Part shown: positions 9,519 through 18,810 of the stretch, piece by piece
Position numbering within the stretch: position 1 is the stretch's first letter
Layout of the letters: the number at the start of each line of letters is the position of its first letter
Assembly (NCBI GenBank): GCA_016873895.1
Contig: VGVV01000004.1
Coordinates: forward strand, 62,001 to 126,000
DNA: 64,000 nucleotides
From: Ignavibacteria bacterium
GTDB lineage: Bacteria; Bacteroidota; Ignavibacteria; Kapaibacteriales; Kapaibacteriaceae
Direction: 5' to 3'
Notes under the pieces: generated by a model
Databases searched by the model: none
What the model saw: only the letters and a program-made list of their open reading frames with translations
What the model was told of the DNA's origin: nothing
Program-made: the position numbers and the translations under genes

Positions 9519-10442
9519 TCATTGTTTGTCTATGAACATGAGAATGATGATGCCCATCAGGACAGCATATGACGACAAAAGAACCCTTCGCGCAGAAACG
9601 GTATCGGGTCTTCTATAGAATACAAAGCTTTGAAAGGTCAAATACAACCCTAACACTCCAGCGCCAGCAGCATACAGCATACCGGTAGACTGCAGCATGG
9701 TGGGAACCAACGAAGCAAGAAGTGTTAACACACTCGTTGCAATCATCTGCACTGCAAGTGTTTTTCCAGACTCGTCGTCAATGGCACGTAGTGCCATGCC
9801 CCCTTCGCGATAATCATTTCGATACATCCACGAGAGTGCATAGAAGTGCGGAAGTTGCCAGAAAAAGAGAATCGCAAACAGTATCCATGCCATTGGGTCT
9901 AACGTTCCCGTCTGAGCCGTCCACCCACCCATAAACGGAAGTGCACCAGGTATTCCACCAACGATCACGGCAAGTGAAGAACGCGTCTTCATCGGTGTGT
10001 ACACAAGTACATACACTACCCATGTGATCAACGCTAGTACAAGCGTTAACGTGTTAACGTATGACAATAAAACAGCACCCATGATGCTTAACAATGCAGA
10101 AAAGACTACTGCACTGCGCACACTAACAGCGCCTGATGGTATGGGGCGAACAGACGTACGCTTCATACGTGCATCAACATCACGCTCGATGATGTGATTT
10201 GCCACACAGCTTCCGCTGCTGATCAGCAACGTTCCAAGAATTGCCACGGCAAGATTTGATGCAATCCCAAAGTCAAACAATGAACTGCTCTGCGGAATTG
10301 CCAAATAGTATCCGGCTAACGTGGTCATCATAACCATCTTGCTGATACCAGGCTTCGTAAGCTCGTAGTATTGTAAAATCAGTGATGTACCTACACTATC
10401 CATACGTGCTTCAATAGCCGCTTCGTTCTTGCTGGTGGCCAT
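9519..10442 (-). CDS. ctaB: Protohaem IX farnesyltransferase (haem O synthase)
   Basis: This is a 307-residue UbiA-type prenyltransferase with about nine membrane helices. It transfers a farnesyl group to haem B to make haem O, the precursor of the haem A used by subunit I. The catalytic aspartate-rich motif ERDVDARMKRTSVRP follows NHIIE, and the second conserved stretch is YTPMKTRSSLAVIVGGIPGALPFMGGW. The gene begins directly after the haem A synthase stop (no gap), so the two haem-tailoring enzymes are coupled. Confidence 0.96.
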   Translation of the reverse strand: MATSKNEAAIEARMDSVGTSLILQYYELTKPGISKMVMMTTLAGYYLAIPQSSSLFDFGIASNLAVAILGTLLISSGSCVANHIIERDVDARMKRTSVRPIPSGAVSVRSAVVFSALLSIMGAVLLSYVNTLTLVLALITWVVYVLVYTPMKTRSSLAVIVGGIPGALPFMGGWTAQTGTLDPMAWILFAILFFWQLPHFYALSWMYRNDYREGGMALRAIDDESGKTLAVQMIATSVLTLLASLVPTMLQSTGMLYAAGAGVLGLYLTFQSFVFYRRPDTVSARRVLLSSYAVLMGIIILMFIDKQ

Positions 10443-11615
10443 CTATGATTGCCCCCCTGCATGCAGAACTTGCCCCATTTGTGATTGTTGAGTTTGAGCA
10501 ATCGGAGCGCGAAATGCAGTGAACATGATTACGTTGTTCGTAACAAGCAACAGCACACCAACTATCACGTGTAATGTCGTTACCAGTTCGCCGCGCGCTG
10601 TCCATACAATTCCGGCACCAAGAGCAATCTGTGCCACCACAAGCAGCATCGTAATCACCGTTGCGCGAGAAAGAATCACGCTATCACGATAACTCCGAAG
10701 CGTTATCGCCTGTGCTACGATCATCAAAGCCACGATATAGGCAGTGGTCCTGTGAGCAAAATGAATGATAACCTGAGGGTACTGCCATAACTCACTACCC
10801 GGTAGGAATGCATCCTGCGTCCAGAGTGGGAATTCATTGCTTACGCCCCACGAGTCTGTATGTCTGGTTAGTGCACCAAGTACAAACTGCAGAAAGGTAA
10901 GGCCCCACGTTGAACCAACAATGAGTAGCGATTTGCGGCTCAGAGCAGTCCAGCTTCTATCGTGATTCCATGCTTTCGAGGTTAGGAGCGTTATCCCGAG
11001 AATGATCATGAAAAAGAGTTCGGCTAGCACACCGTGTGTTGTTGATGTCCAATCCGGCAGGTTGTTGCGTACCGTATAGCCACCAAACGAACCCTGCAGA
11101 CATACTGCTACAAACGCAGCCATTGCGAGCCATACAATACGCTCGTGCCTGCTTGTCTTTGTAGCCCTCACAAGGAAGGCGATCAAGACAATTCCTAGGG
11201 CAATCATGAAGGTTTCCATGATACCACTCGGCATTGAGTTCATACCAAGTATTGCTGTAACGATTGTGCCGAATACAATACCTACAAGCCCCATGAGAGC
11301 TTTGTGCGGTCTGGACACGGTTGGTGTTGCACGATACGCTACCACAAGCAAAACCGTTGTTACAAGACCAACAAGGCTCGCAAACAGACGGTGCCCATGT
11401 TCCCAGAACTTATCCTTGGCCCACAACCACTCTGATGGTTCATACGTAACCATGGGTGCAAGATTTGATGTAGGCCAGTCTGGGAATGCCATACCACTGC
11501 GCGTCGTGTTTACGTGCCCGCCCCATGCAATGAGCGCGAACGTTAATACACAGAGCACAAGCGCAATACGATGCATTGCGCTGTGTGATGGAGAATTGCG
11601 AGTAGGTTCAGACAT
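10443..11615 (-). CDS. ctaA: Haem A synthase (COX15/CtaA family)
   Basis: The protein has about 390 residues and eight hydrophobic helices. It oxidises the methyl group at C8 of haem O to give haem A. Conserved stretches include GGHVNTTRSGMAFPDWPTSN, EHGHRLFASLVG, and later histidine motifs (TSTTHGVLAELFF, IIHFAHRTTAY) that ligate haem. The frame is open 34 codons upstream into the subunit I gene, but MSEPTRNSPS at 11615 is the first start clear of it and leaves a 20-base gap. Confidence 0.93.
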   Translation of the reverse strand: MSEPTRNSPSHSAMHRIALVLCVLTFALIAWGGHVNTTRSGMAFPDWPTSNLAPMVTYEPSEWLWAKDKFWEHGHRLFASLVGLVTTVLLVVAYRATPTVSRPHKALMGLVGIVFGTIVTAILGMNSMPSGIMETFMIALGIVLIAFLVRATKTSRHERIVWLAMAAFVAVCLQGSFGGYTVRNNLPDWTSTTHGVLAELFFMIILGITLLTSKAWNHDRSWTALSRKSLLIVGSTWGLTFLQFVLGALTRHTDSWGVSNEFPLWTQDAFLPGSELWQYPQVIIHFAHRTTAYIVALMIVAQAITLRSYRDSVILSRATVITMLLVVAQIALGAGIVWTARGELVTTLHVIVGVLLLVTNNVIMFTAFRAPIAQTQQSQMGQVLHAGGQS

Positions 11616-11635
11616 TGCTGTTGCTTGACGGTCGA

Positions 11636-13489
11636 TCAATGTGCGCCAAAAGTTTTTGTATCGTCCTCGAGCACAACTGTCTTGTGATTCACAGTTTTCG
11701 ATGCACCTGGCTCCCACTGCGGCCAGTAATCACTGGTACGCCCTTCAACACTGAATTCGTATGGACCACGATAGACCGTAATGTCTTGATCGAAGTTGCC
11801 ATGCCCTGGGTGTTCAGGAGCAGCCCACTCTAGTGAGTTAGCACGCCAAGGATTGCGCGGTGCTTTTTTGCCAACCTTCAAAGACCACACCACATTAAAT
11901 ACAAGGATTAGCTGTGAGAAGCCAAGAGCAATGGCACCGATTGTGATGATTTCGTTGACGTCTGAAAGCCCCTTGAGGAAATCGTATACGTTTGGATCGT
12001 AAATACGACGCATGTGGCCGCCAAGCCCGAGTACGTGCATCGGGAAAAACGTCAGATTAAACGTAATGAACGTGAGAATGAAGTGCTGTCTGCCCAAACG
12101 CTCATTGAGCATCTTGCCGTACATCTTTGGATACCAGTAATAGATACCGGCAAAAATTCCAAAAAGCGACCCACCAAAAAGTACGTAGTGAATGTGCGCT
12201 ACGATGAAGTAGGTGTCGTGAATGTAAATGTCCACCGGTGCCGACGCCATAAAGACGCCAGACAAACCGCCGATGATGAACATCGAGACAAAGGCCAATG
12301 CGTTTAACATCGCAGTGGAGAACTTGATGTTGCCTCTCCAAAGTGTCCCCAGCCAGTTGAAGACTTTGATCGACGAAGGAACCGCAATAACAATCGTTGA
12401 CAACATAAACGTGGTTCCGAGCAGCGGATTCATGCCCGACTGGAACATGTGGTGACCCCACACGATAAACCCAAGGAACGCAATGCCTGCAATAGCAAAC
12501 ACCATGGCCTTGTATCCGTAGATAGGCTTACGTGAAAATGTAGCCATGACATCGGAAACAATACCCATCAACGGCAGAATCATGATATACACAGCAGGGT
12601 GTGAATAGAACCAGAACACGTGCTGAAACAGCACAGGCTGACCACCACCGAAATACTTCTGAGACGTAACAAGATTGTCTGGCAGGAAGAAGCTTGTGTG
12701 TAGGAAGTTGTCCATGAACAACATTGCCAAGCCAGCAGCAAGAACTGGAGTGCCGAGCGTTACAAGGATAGCAGTAATGAACAAGCCCCATACTGTTAGT
12801 GGCATGTCGAAGAGCTTCATGCCCTTAGCACGCTTGTTGAGCACGGTGGTAACGTAGTTCACACCACCCATGATGGATGAGAATCCAACTAGGAAGACGC
12901 TAATAGTCCACAGCGTTTGACCCGATATCGTAAATGTATCGAGTCCAGTTTGGGCAGAAAGGGGTGGATAACTCGTCCAGCCAGCGGCGGCATACCCTGT
13001 TTGTGTAAAGAACCCTGCCATCATGATCAGTCCAGCTGGCGGTACCAACCAGAACGACCACATGTTCAAACGTGGCAATGCCATGTCGTCTGTACCGATC
13101 ATAAGCGGAATACAGAAGTTGCCGAACATACCGGCAGCAAACGGAATGACCACAAAGAAAATCATGATCGATCCATGCATCGTCAGAAGCTGCGTGTAGA
13201 ACTCAGGTGTGATAATCCCACTGCCAGCTTCTGTTACCCATGTGTCTGGCAGAATCGACCCGATAATCGGAATCGGCTGTCCAGGATAGGCCAGCTGCCA
13301 ACGAATAAACAGAGCAAAGACACCACCAATGAACAAGAAGAACATAGATGAAAGCATGAACTGCTTTGCAATCACCTTGTGGTCTGTTGAGAAAACATAC
13401 TTGCGGTACCACGGTAGATCATGGTGGTGATGCTCGTGTCCGTGACCGTCTGCAGCTACTGCCGCATGTTCGATAGTTGCTGTACTCAT
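11636..13489 (-). CDS. ctaD: Cytochrome c oxidase subunit I, A2-type haem-copper oxygen reductase
   Basis: The protein has 617 residues and twelve membrane helices. It is the catalytic subunit that reduces oxygen at the haem a3-CuB centre and pumps protons. Haem a and CuB ligands are visible in LTMHGSIMIFFVV, WFYSHPAVYIMILP, VWGHHMFQSG and TYFIVAHIHYVLFGG. Helix VI reads YSHPAVY rather than HPEVY, so the proton-channel glutamate is absent and a Tyr-Ser pair takes its place: the A2 class, as in Rhodothermus caa3. The N-terminus carries a histidine-rich stretch (DGHGHEHHHHDLPW). Confidence 0.97.
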   Translation of the reverse strand: MSTATIEHAAVAADGHGHEHHHHDLPWYRKYVFSTDHKVIAKQFMLSSMFFLFIGGVFALFIRWQLAYPGQPIPIIGSILPDTWVTEAGSGIITPEFYTQLLTMHGSIMIFFVVIPFAAGMFGNFCIPLMIGTDDMALPRLNMWSFWLVPPAGLIMMAGFFTQTGYAAAGWTSYPPLSAQTGLDTFTISGQTLWTISVFLVGFSSIMGGVNYVTTVLNKRAKGMKLFDMPLTVWGLFITAILVTLGTPVLAAGLAMLFMDNFLHTSFFLPDNLVTSQKYFGGGQPVLFQHVFWFYSHPAVYIMILPLMGIVSDVMATFSRKPIYGYKAMVFAIAGIAFLGFIVWGHHMFQSGMNPLLGTTFMLSTIVIAVPSSIKVFNWLGTLWRGNIKFSTAMLNALAFVSMFIIGGLSGVFMASAPVDIYIHDTYFIVAHIHYVLFGGSLFGIFAGIYYWYPKMYGKMLNERLGRQHFILTFITFNLTFFPMHVLGLGGHMRRIYDPNVYDFLKGLSDVNEIITIGAIALGFSQLILVFNVVWSLKVGKKAPRNPWRANSLEWAAPEHPGHGNFDQDITVYRGPYEFSVEGRTSDYWPQWEPGASKTVNHKTVVLEDDTKTFGAH

Positions 13490-13511
13490 TGTATAATGGC
13501 TCCTAGTTCAA

Positions 13512-14357
13512 TTACTTCGTAAGAGAGGCTACTTTGGTGGTGTCAGCCACAGGTGCTGCTGGTTGAGGCGAACGTGCAGCGATTGCCTCTGCTACTTTCT
13601 TATCTACCCATTCATCATAGGCAGACTTACTTAGGACTTCGTACTCTGCACGCATGGAGTAATGTCCCCCACCGCACAGTTCTGCGCAAGCAAGCTCATA
13701 CTTGCCTGCTTTGAAAAGGTTACACCAGATGTTCATCCACGTCCCCGGCACTACGTCCTGCTTCACACGGGCATGCGGAAGAAAGAAACTATGGAGTACG
13801 TCTTGAGATGAACCATGGAAAACAAGGTTGGCATTTACCGGCACCTTGAATTGGTTTTCCGAGGTAAAGTCATCCATGCTAGCCTGGTCTGTAGAGTCGA
13901 TACCAAAAGGGTTTGTGGAGCTCATAAGCTTACGGCAATTGTCGCGGTCTGTGTAAGCATTTCGCCCAAACTTCCCGTCAGCACCCGGATACAAAAACTG
14001 CCATCCGAATTGCTTACCCATCACGAGAATGGAAACATCAGCCTTCGGCAGACGTGACGAATACTTCGTCCGCTCCCAAATGTCGTCGGAGTAGAGACCG
14101 ATTCCAGCAAACAAGATCGTTGGCAGAATTGTCCATGTGATCTCGACGATGTTGTTACCGTGGTAGTTATAACCGCGGGCATCACGTCGGTAGCGGTACT
14201 TTACTAGGAAATAGCCGAGTACGCCGAATGTGATGAAGAAGATTGCTACACTCACCCAATAGATGATTGCAAAGAGATTGTCAAGCTCGTGACCGAACGT
14301 CGAAATGTTCTCTGGGAACCAATTCAACATGTCGAACATGCTCAGAATGAAATCCAT
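13512..14357 (-). CDS. ctaC: Cytochrome c oxidase subunit II with CuA site
   Basis: The protein has 281 residues, two N-terminal membrane helices and a periplasmic cupredoxin domain. CuA ligands are visible as the histidine in HSFFLPHARVKQDVVPG and in CAELCGGGHYSM (two cysteines, a histidine and a methionine). Subunit II receives electrons from cytochrome c and passes them to haem a. There is no fused C-terminal cytochrome c domain as in true caa3 subunit II; the separate lipoprotein cytochrome c upstream may take that role. The protein ends in a proline/alanine-rich tail. Confidence 0.96.
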   Translation of the reverse strand: MDFILSMFDMLNWFPENISTFGHELDNLFAIIYWVSVAIFFITFGVLGYFLVKYRYRRDARGYNYHGNNIVEITWTILPTILFAGIGLYSDDIWERTKYSSRLPKADVSILVMGKQFGWQFLYPGADGKFGRNAYTDRDNCRKLMSSTNPFGIDSTDQASMDDFTSENQFKVPVNANLVFHGSSQDVLHSFFLPHARVKQDVVPGTWMNIWCNLFKAGKYELACAELCGGGHYSMRAEYEVLSKSAYDEWVDKKVAEAIAARSPQPAAPVADTTKVASLTK

Positions 14358-14421
14358 GAATGCTGTACTCCAGGGAGTTGGAAAGTGTTAGTTCATTAGT
14401 TGGGCAATGAAAACCATTGCG

Positions 14422-14955
14422 TTAGGGAAGTTCTGCCTCTGTGTACGGCTGCGTGCGAGAAGCCGTTTCTTCACGGAGTGCCTTGACTTCGTCAACAGTA
14501 ACTGCAGAGCCGGCATTGCCGAAGTTCGATCGCACATACGTTAGTACGTCTGCAATGTCTTGATCTTTCAACTGGTCCTTCCATGCTGCCATCTGACCAT
14601 TGATCTGGACTCCATTGCGTTCGATTGGACCGCGGATACCGTGCAACACGATGCCGATAGGCTTGCGGGAATCACCCTGAGCAATAGCCGATCCGGCCAG
14701 CGGCGGGATGTTGTTTCCTGGCACGCCCTTGCCACTTCCGAGGTGACACGCTGCACAGATGCGACCGTAAATAGCTTTACCAGGTCCACCAGCATCTGCC
14801 GTACCCGCCTGCTCAGCTGCCGCTGCATTAGGATCTACCCATACCGGATCGTCTCCGTACGAGGTAAACAGTCCTTGTACGTTGCAGCCGCTGAGGACGG
14901 TGATGAAACAAACTGCAGATGACAGGAGAAGCAATCTTGTCTTTAGAGTCTGCAT
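14422..14955 (-). CDS. Mono-haem cytochrome c lipoprotein, first gene of the respiratory operon
   Basis: The protein has 177 residues. The signal peptide ends in a lipobox (TVLSGC, C24), so it should be membrane-anchored by lipid. The class I cytochrome c domain has CAACH at about residues 67-71 and a plausible distal methionine in INGQMAAWKDQL. Position suggests it links alternative complex III to the CuA site of subunit II, or stands in for the cytochrome domain that subunit II lacks. It is preceded by a candidate promoter and starts 63 bases ahead of ctaC. Confidence 0.92.
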   Translation of the reverse strand: MQTLKTRLLLLSSAVCFITVLSGCNVQGLFTSYGDDPVWVDPNAAAAEQAGTADAGGPGKAIYGRICAACHLGSGKGVPGNNIPPLAGSAIAQGDSRKPIGIVLHGIRGPIERNGVQINGQMAAWKDQLKDQDIADVLTYVRSNFGNAGSAVTVDEVKALREETASRTQPYTEAELP

Positions 14956-14997
14956 GTGCGTGAACCTCTCGTAAATCTAGCTCTTGATAATTGCGCT

Positions 14998-15026
14998 AAA
15001 ATACGACCACCGCACTATTGTGTAAA
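14998..15026 (-). promoter_or_regulatory. Candidate promoter of the respiratory operon
   Basis: Reading the minus strand, TTTACA (15026-15021) is followed after 17 bases by TATTTT (15003-14998), about 40 bases before the cytochrome c start codon. This fits a sigma-70-like -35/-10 pair at ideal spacing. The lineage may instead use the Bacteroidota-type consensus, so the call rests only on pattern and position. The 126-base gap in which it sits is one of the longest in this part of the window. Confidence 0.35.
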
Positions 15027-15081
15027 ACTGCAGGGGTTCGTGTGCAGATCTTTTAGGGTAACGTAGGTGTGGAAAACACCA

Positions 15082-15996
15082 TCACCGGTACGTAAACCAT
15101 GCAGCGGTCGAGAAAATTCCCGCTTCGAGTTCAATTTCCGGCTGCCATCCGGTTTGGGACGTGAACAGCTGATGTGTGCCACGAGTTTGGGCTGGATCGC
15201 CAGCCTTAGCAGGCCCGAAATGCACTGGATAGTCTTGCCCTAGAGTCTTTCTGAGTGCCTGCACGACCTGAAGAACACTGGCAGCTCCATTTCTGCAGAT
15301 GTGAAATGTTCCCTGCAGTTTATGGTCTAGTGCCGCCACATTGGCTCGTGCTATGTCATCAACATGGATATAGTCACGCTCTTGAGATCCGTCCCCATGA
15401 ATGGTCGGGACTTCGTTTTTGAGAAACTTTTCAAGAAAAATGGCAATTACGCCAGATTCCCCATGGGGGTTCTGGCGCGGACCATAGACGTTGGTGTAAC
15501 GAAGGATCGTAATGCTCAGCCCGTGGACTATACGCTCGTACTCGGCGTAGATCTCCATTGCACGCTTTGAGACTCCGTAGGGGGCTATTGGTTGCACAGG
15601 ATGGGTCTCGTCTGCAGGCAGGTGCACAAACTCTCCAAGCACGGCTGTTGTCGAGGCTGCAATCACATGCTGCACGCCAGACTTTCTGGCGGCCTCAAAA
15701 ATCCTCAGAGATCCGAGAATATTGATGCCTGCATCATGTACGGGTTTTTCAACACTCACGCGCAGCTCCATGTGCGCCGCATGATGATTGATGGCGTCGT
15801 AACCGCCAGACATGATCAAGTCCGTGCATGCGTCCGAGGTGATGTCCATGTTGTAGAACGTTGCGCCCTCTGGGATATTCTCGATATATCCCATAGAGAG
15901 GTTGTCGACAATATCTACGGTATGCCCCTGGCGCAGATAGGCTTCGGCTACATGCGATCCTATAAATCCTGCACCACCGGTAACAAGAATCTTCAC
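15082..15996 (-). CDS. NAD-dependent epimerase/dehydratase (extended SDR, UDP-glucose 4-epimerase-like)
   Basis: This 304-residue Rossmann-fold protein has the NAD-binding TGGAGFIGSH at residues 7-16 and the catalytic YGVSK (Tyr-x3-Lys). The family motif HHAAHMELRVSVEKP follows the UDP-sugar epimerase pattern. It probably epimerises or dehydrates a nucleotide sugar for cell-surface polysaccharide; the exact sugar cannot be read from sequence. The segment before the catalytic tyrosine, ASTTAVLGE, is slightly unusual, since most relatives have a tyrosine before the glycine. Its start overlaps the purD stop by four bases. Confidence 0.88.
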   Translation of the reverse strand: MKILVTGGAGFIGSHVAEAYLRQGHTVDIVDNLSMGYIENIPEGATFYNMDITSDACTDLIMSGGYDAINHHAAHMELRVSVEKPVHDAGINILGSLRIFEAARKSGVQHVIAASTTAVLGEFVHLPADETHPVQPIAPYGVSKRAMEIYAEYERIVHGLSITILRYTNVYGPRQNPHGESGVIAIFLEKFLKNEVPTIHGDGSQERDYIHVDDIARANVAALDHKLQGTFHICRNGAASVLQVVQALRKTLGQDYPVHFGPAKAGDPAQTRGTHQLFTSQTGWQPEIELEAGIFSTAAWFTYR

Positions 15997-17267
15997 AGCG
16001 CCCTCTTTGCGATGTCTGTGCGGAAGTATTTGTTGGCAAACGCGATCTTACCGACTGCTTCGTATGAGCGCCGAACTGCCTGTTCCAATGTCTCACCGAC
16101 AGCGGTAACGCCCAAGACGCGCCCCCCGTTCGAGAGGAGTTCGCCATTTGATTCCTTCGTACCCGCGTGATAAACCGTTACAAAAGGATCAGCCTCGGCA
16201 TCATCAATACCAGTGATGGCAAGCCCCCTGTCAAATGCGTCTGGATACCCAGCCGATGCAAGAACTACGTTACATGCGTATCCGATAGCTGTTGATGCAA
16301 TGCACGAGGTATCGAGAGCCCCGCGGGCTGCCGAAGCAAACAATGCTGCAGTGTCTGCGCTTAAAACGCTGAGTACTGCCTGCGTTTCTGGATCGCCAAA
16401 TCGCACATTGAACTCTACCACTGATGGATCTCCGTTGTTATCGATCATAAGACCACAGAAGAGGCACCCAATAAAAGGCATACCTTCACTGGACATCCCA
16501 TCAAGGACGGGGCGGATCACCTGGGTGTGGATCTTATCGAGCACGGCCGGTGTCACAATCGGCGCAGGTGCATACGCACCCATCCCACCTGTGTTCTTAC
16601 CTGTGTCGCCGTCTCCTACTCGCTTGTGATCCTGCGCAGGAGCAAGGGTCACAAAATCGCTCCCATAACAGACAGCAAACACGCTAGCTTCTTGTCCTGC
16701 AAGAAAACCTTCAATAACAACTCCATCATCACCAAATGCACCGGCATACATTGCATCAACGGCTTCCAGCGCTTCTTCTCGCGTAAGCGCAACCACAACA
16801 CCCTTTCCTGCAGCAAGACCATCATATTTGATCACGACAGGAAGATCATGCCCTGCGGCATAGCTTCTCGCAGCATCATGCTCGGAAGCACCAAAGCGCT
16901 TGTAGGGGGCTGTTGGTACGCCGTGACGCTGCATGAAATCTTTAGAGAACCCCTTGGACGTTTCAAGCTGTGCTGCTTGCTGGGACGGACCAAACACGTC
17001 AATCCCCTCTTCGCGCAGCGAATCGGCAAGGCCCTCGGCAAGGGGCTGCTCAGGACCAACAACAACAAGCGTTACGTTATTCTTATGGCAGAACGTAGCA
17101 ATTGCATCATGATCAGCAATGTTGAGCAAAACTATCTCTGCTTCGCGCGCAATACCTGGATTGCCTGGAGTAACCCAGAGCTTATCACATGACGTAGACG
17201 ACGCCATTGCCTTTGCAAGAGCGTGCTCACGTCCACCAGAACCAATCAAGAGAATTCGTTCACTCAT
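15993..17267 (-). CDS. purD: Phosphoribosylamine-glycine ligase
   Basis: This 424-residue ATP-grasp enzyme joins phosphoribosylamine and glycine in step two of purine synthesis. Hallmarks are the N-terminal LLIGSGGREHALA, GPEQPLAEGLADSLREEG, the ATP-grasp segment VIKYDGLAAGKGVVVA, and the C-terminal NGGRVLGVTAVG. Length is normal. It overlaps the upstream cysteine-peptidase-like gene by eight bases and the downstream epimerase gene by four, so all are probably on one transcript although their functions differ. Confidence 0.96.
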   Translation of the reverse strand: MSERILLIGSGGREHALAKAMASSTSCDKLWVTPGNPGIAREAEIVLLNIADHDAIATFCHKNNVTLVVVGPEQPLAEGLADSLREEGIDVFGPSQQAAQLETSKGFSKDFMQRHGVPTAPYKRFGASEHDAARSYAAGHDLPVVIKYDGLAAGKGVVVALTREEALEAVDAMYAGAFGDDGVVIEGFLAGQEASVFAVCYGSDFVTLAPAQDHKRVGDGDTGKNTGGMGAYAPAPIVTPAVLDKIHTQVIRPVLDGMSSEGMPFIGCLFCGLMIDNNGDPSVVEFNVRFGDPETQAVLSVLSADTAALFASAARGALDTSCIASTAIGYACNVVLASAGYPDAFDRGLAITGIDDAEADPFVTVYHAGTKESNGELLSNGGRVLGVTAVGETLEQAVRRSYEAVGKIAFANKYFRTDIAKRAL

Positions 17268-18810
17268 GCTGCAAACTTACAGCAGGAGCAGGTTGCATTG
17301 GAATCGTCAGCCGCGTTGTGCCCGGAGCAACTGCAACAGATTCGAGGATCTTGCGCTCTATCTGATCGTTTGGATACCGCTGAATCACCGTGATCTTCAT
17401 CGTATGACTGTCTTTCGTATCAATGATCAGGCTAGGCTGCGCTGACGACAGATCATAAAATCCGACACTTATCTCGCTGTTTGGTGTTGACGTCTCAATG
17501 GAGGCGCATGCGCCACGTCCCATGTACGTTAGCGTTGCCCCGTCTGCACCAGTGTTTGCTTGCACGGTGATGGTATCGTATGATCGATCTGCTGCGAAAA
17601 CCTCCGCAGTGCGATGTTCTTGGGTCTGCTGGCCTTGCGACAACTTCATCGACATGGGAATTGGTACCAAACGGTCTACTCGTAGGCTCTCATCTTCCTC
17701 TAACATCTGGGTTTCGGGATCAAGAACGCGCCTGCCATCCGGCGTCGAAATCTGGGTGATATGGGGCTTAGAGCCCGATATGAAGATCATACCCATCGTT
17801 TCACGCAGTCCGTTTGCAATGTTTCCAATGGCAAGTCCCAATGAGCCCAGTGAAACACCTGCTGTCCCAACCCGAGAAATTGGCACACAGAGAAGATGAC
17901 CATTGCTGACGTCGCCGTCTACGCGCGCACCAGTTGGCCAGATATCGGGGGCAACATTAGGTTCAACGGAGCCATAGTATTGCCACGACGCTCCATTGAT
18001 CTTGATGTAATTGCGGCCGTCTTTGTACCAGGCGTGATGGCTGATAGAATCGGTACCTGTTTCGTACTGAATGCATCGATTGGGATCAACAACGTAGATC
18101 CTTCCTTCAGACAATCCAGTGCGTTCTACTTTGTAGGCTATCATGGAGTGAGCAACCATAAAACCTTCGCCTGGTAACGGTTGAATAGACTTCGTAACGT
18201 TCAGTAATGCCGTTCCTTCATTGGCGATAGCAGCCTCAAAGAACCCCAACATTCGATTACCTATTCGAGATACTCTGCTGTTGATCTGATCAATGTATGT
18301 CAGAATCGTCGACTGCGACAACTGATGCGATTGCATGACGCGCATTGCCTCCAGCAACCCGGGATCTGCTGGTCCGCCATCGTATGTCTTAAGTGCACCA
18401 TTGGCAAGGACACGGGTTTCTGTGATTGATGATCGACGATACTGCGCCGTTGGGCAGCAAAATCCATGGTACCCACCGATCGTGTTCATCGCGATACTCA
18501 TGGCAGACATTGCAAAACAATGACCACCTGATAGATTGGCAGCAATACCATTGTAGATCTGGACATCAAACACATTCTGAATGTCAGAAGGGTCCGACGT
18601 TACATTGTAAAACGCAGCTGCGTAATGAGCGAACGTAATGCTGCCCACGGGGTCTGGCCAGTTGTCAAACCCATAGCCATAGAGTCGGGCCATCCTCATA
18701 CTATGCGCCGCACCGGCCTGCGGGACTGGTTCAAATTCCCGCGCGGATGTCCAAGACGTTACTCCTGCAAAGAGCAGAACTGCGCTCGCAAGAAGATGCA
18801 CGTTTATCAT
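17260..18810 (-). CDS. Secreted protein with papain-like cysteine-peptidase motifs
   Basis: The protein has 516 residues with a signal peptide (MINVHLLASAVLLFAGVTSWTSA). No named family is recognised, but the spacing resembles papain-like peptidases: SGGHCFAMS with a candidate nucleophile C98, AHSMIAYKV with a candidate H221, and VVDPN with D242/N244. About 250 further residues follow, probably beta-rich binding domains. The ATG at 18810 overlaps the stop of the Fn3 gene by four bases; an in-frame extension of 71 codons into that gene is not signal-like and was dropped. It is the third gene of a secreted-protein operon. Peptidase activity is inference. Confidence 0.75.
   Translation of the reverse strand: MINVHLLASAVLLFAGVTSWTSAREFEPVPQAGAAHSMRMARLYGYGFDNWPDPVGSITFAHYAAAFYNVTSDPSDIQNVFDVQIYNGIAANLSGGHCFAMSAMSIAMNTIGGYHGFCCPTAQYRRSSITETRVLANGALKTYDGGPADPGLLEAMRVMQSHQLSQSTILTYIDQINSRVSRIGNRMLGFFEAAIANEGTALLNVTKSIQPLPGEGFMVAHSMIAYKVERTGLSEGRIYVVDPNRCIQYETGTDSISHHAWYKDGRNYIKINGASWQYYGSVEPNVAPDIWPTGARVDGDVSNGHLLCVPISRVGTAGVSLGSLGLAIGNIANGLRETMGMIFISGSKPHITQISTPDGRRVLDPETQMLEEDESLRVDRLVPIPMSMKLSQGQQTQEHRTAEVFAADRSYDTITVQANTGADGATLTYMGRGACASIETSTPNSEISVGFYDLSSAQPSLIIDTKDSHTMKITVIQRYPNDQIERKILESVAVAPGTTRLTIPMQPAPAVSLQHE

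Noticed and set aside
15068..15076. Single DnaA-box-like site TGTGGAAAA near the epimerase stop
   Set aside because: It is isolated, and a few such sites are expected by chance in 64 kb.
16527..17192. Long open frame on the plus strand opposite purD (221 codons)
   Set aside because: It is antisense to a clear purD; the sequence has no domain pattern and the codon use is not gene-like.
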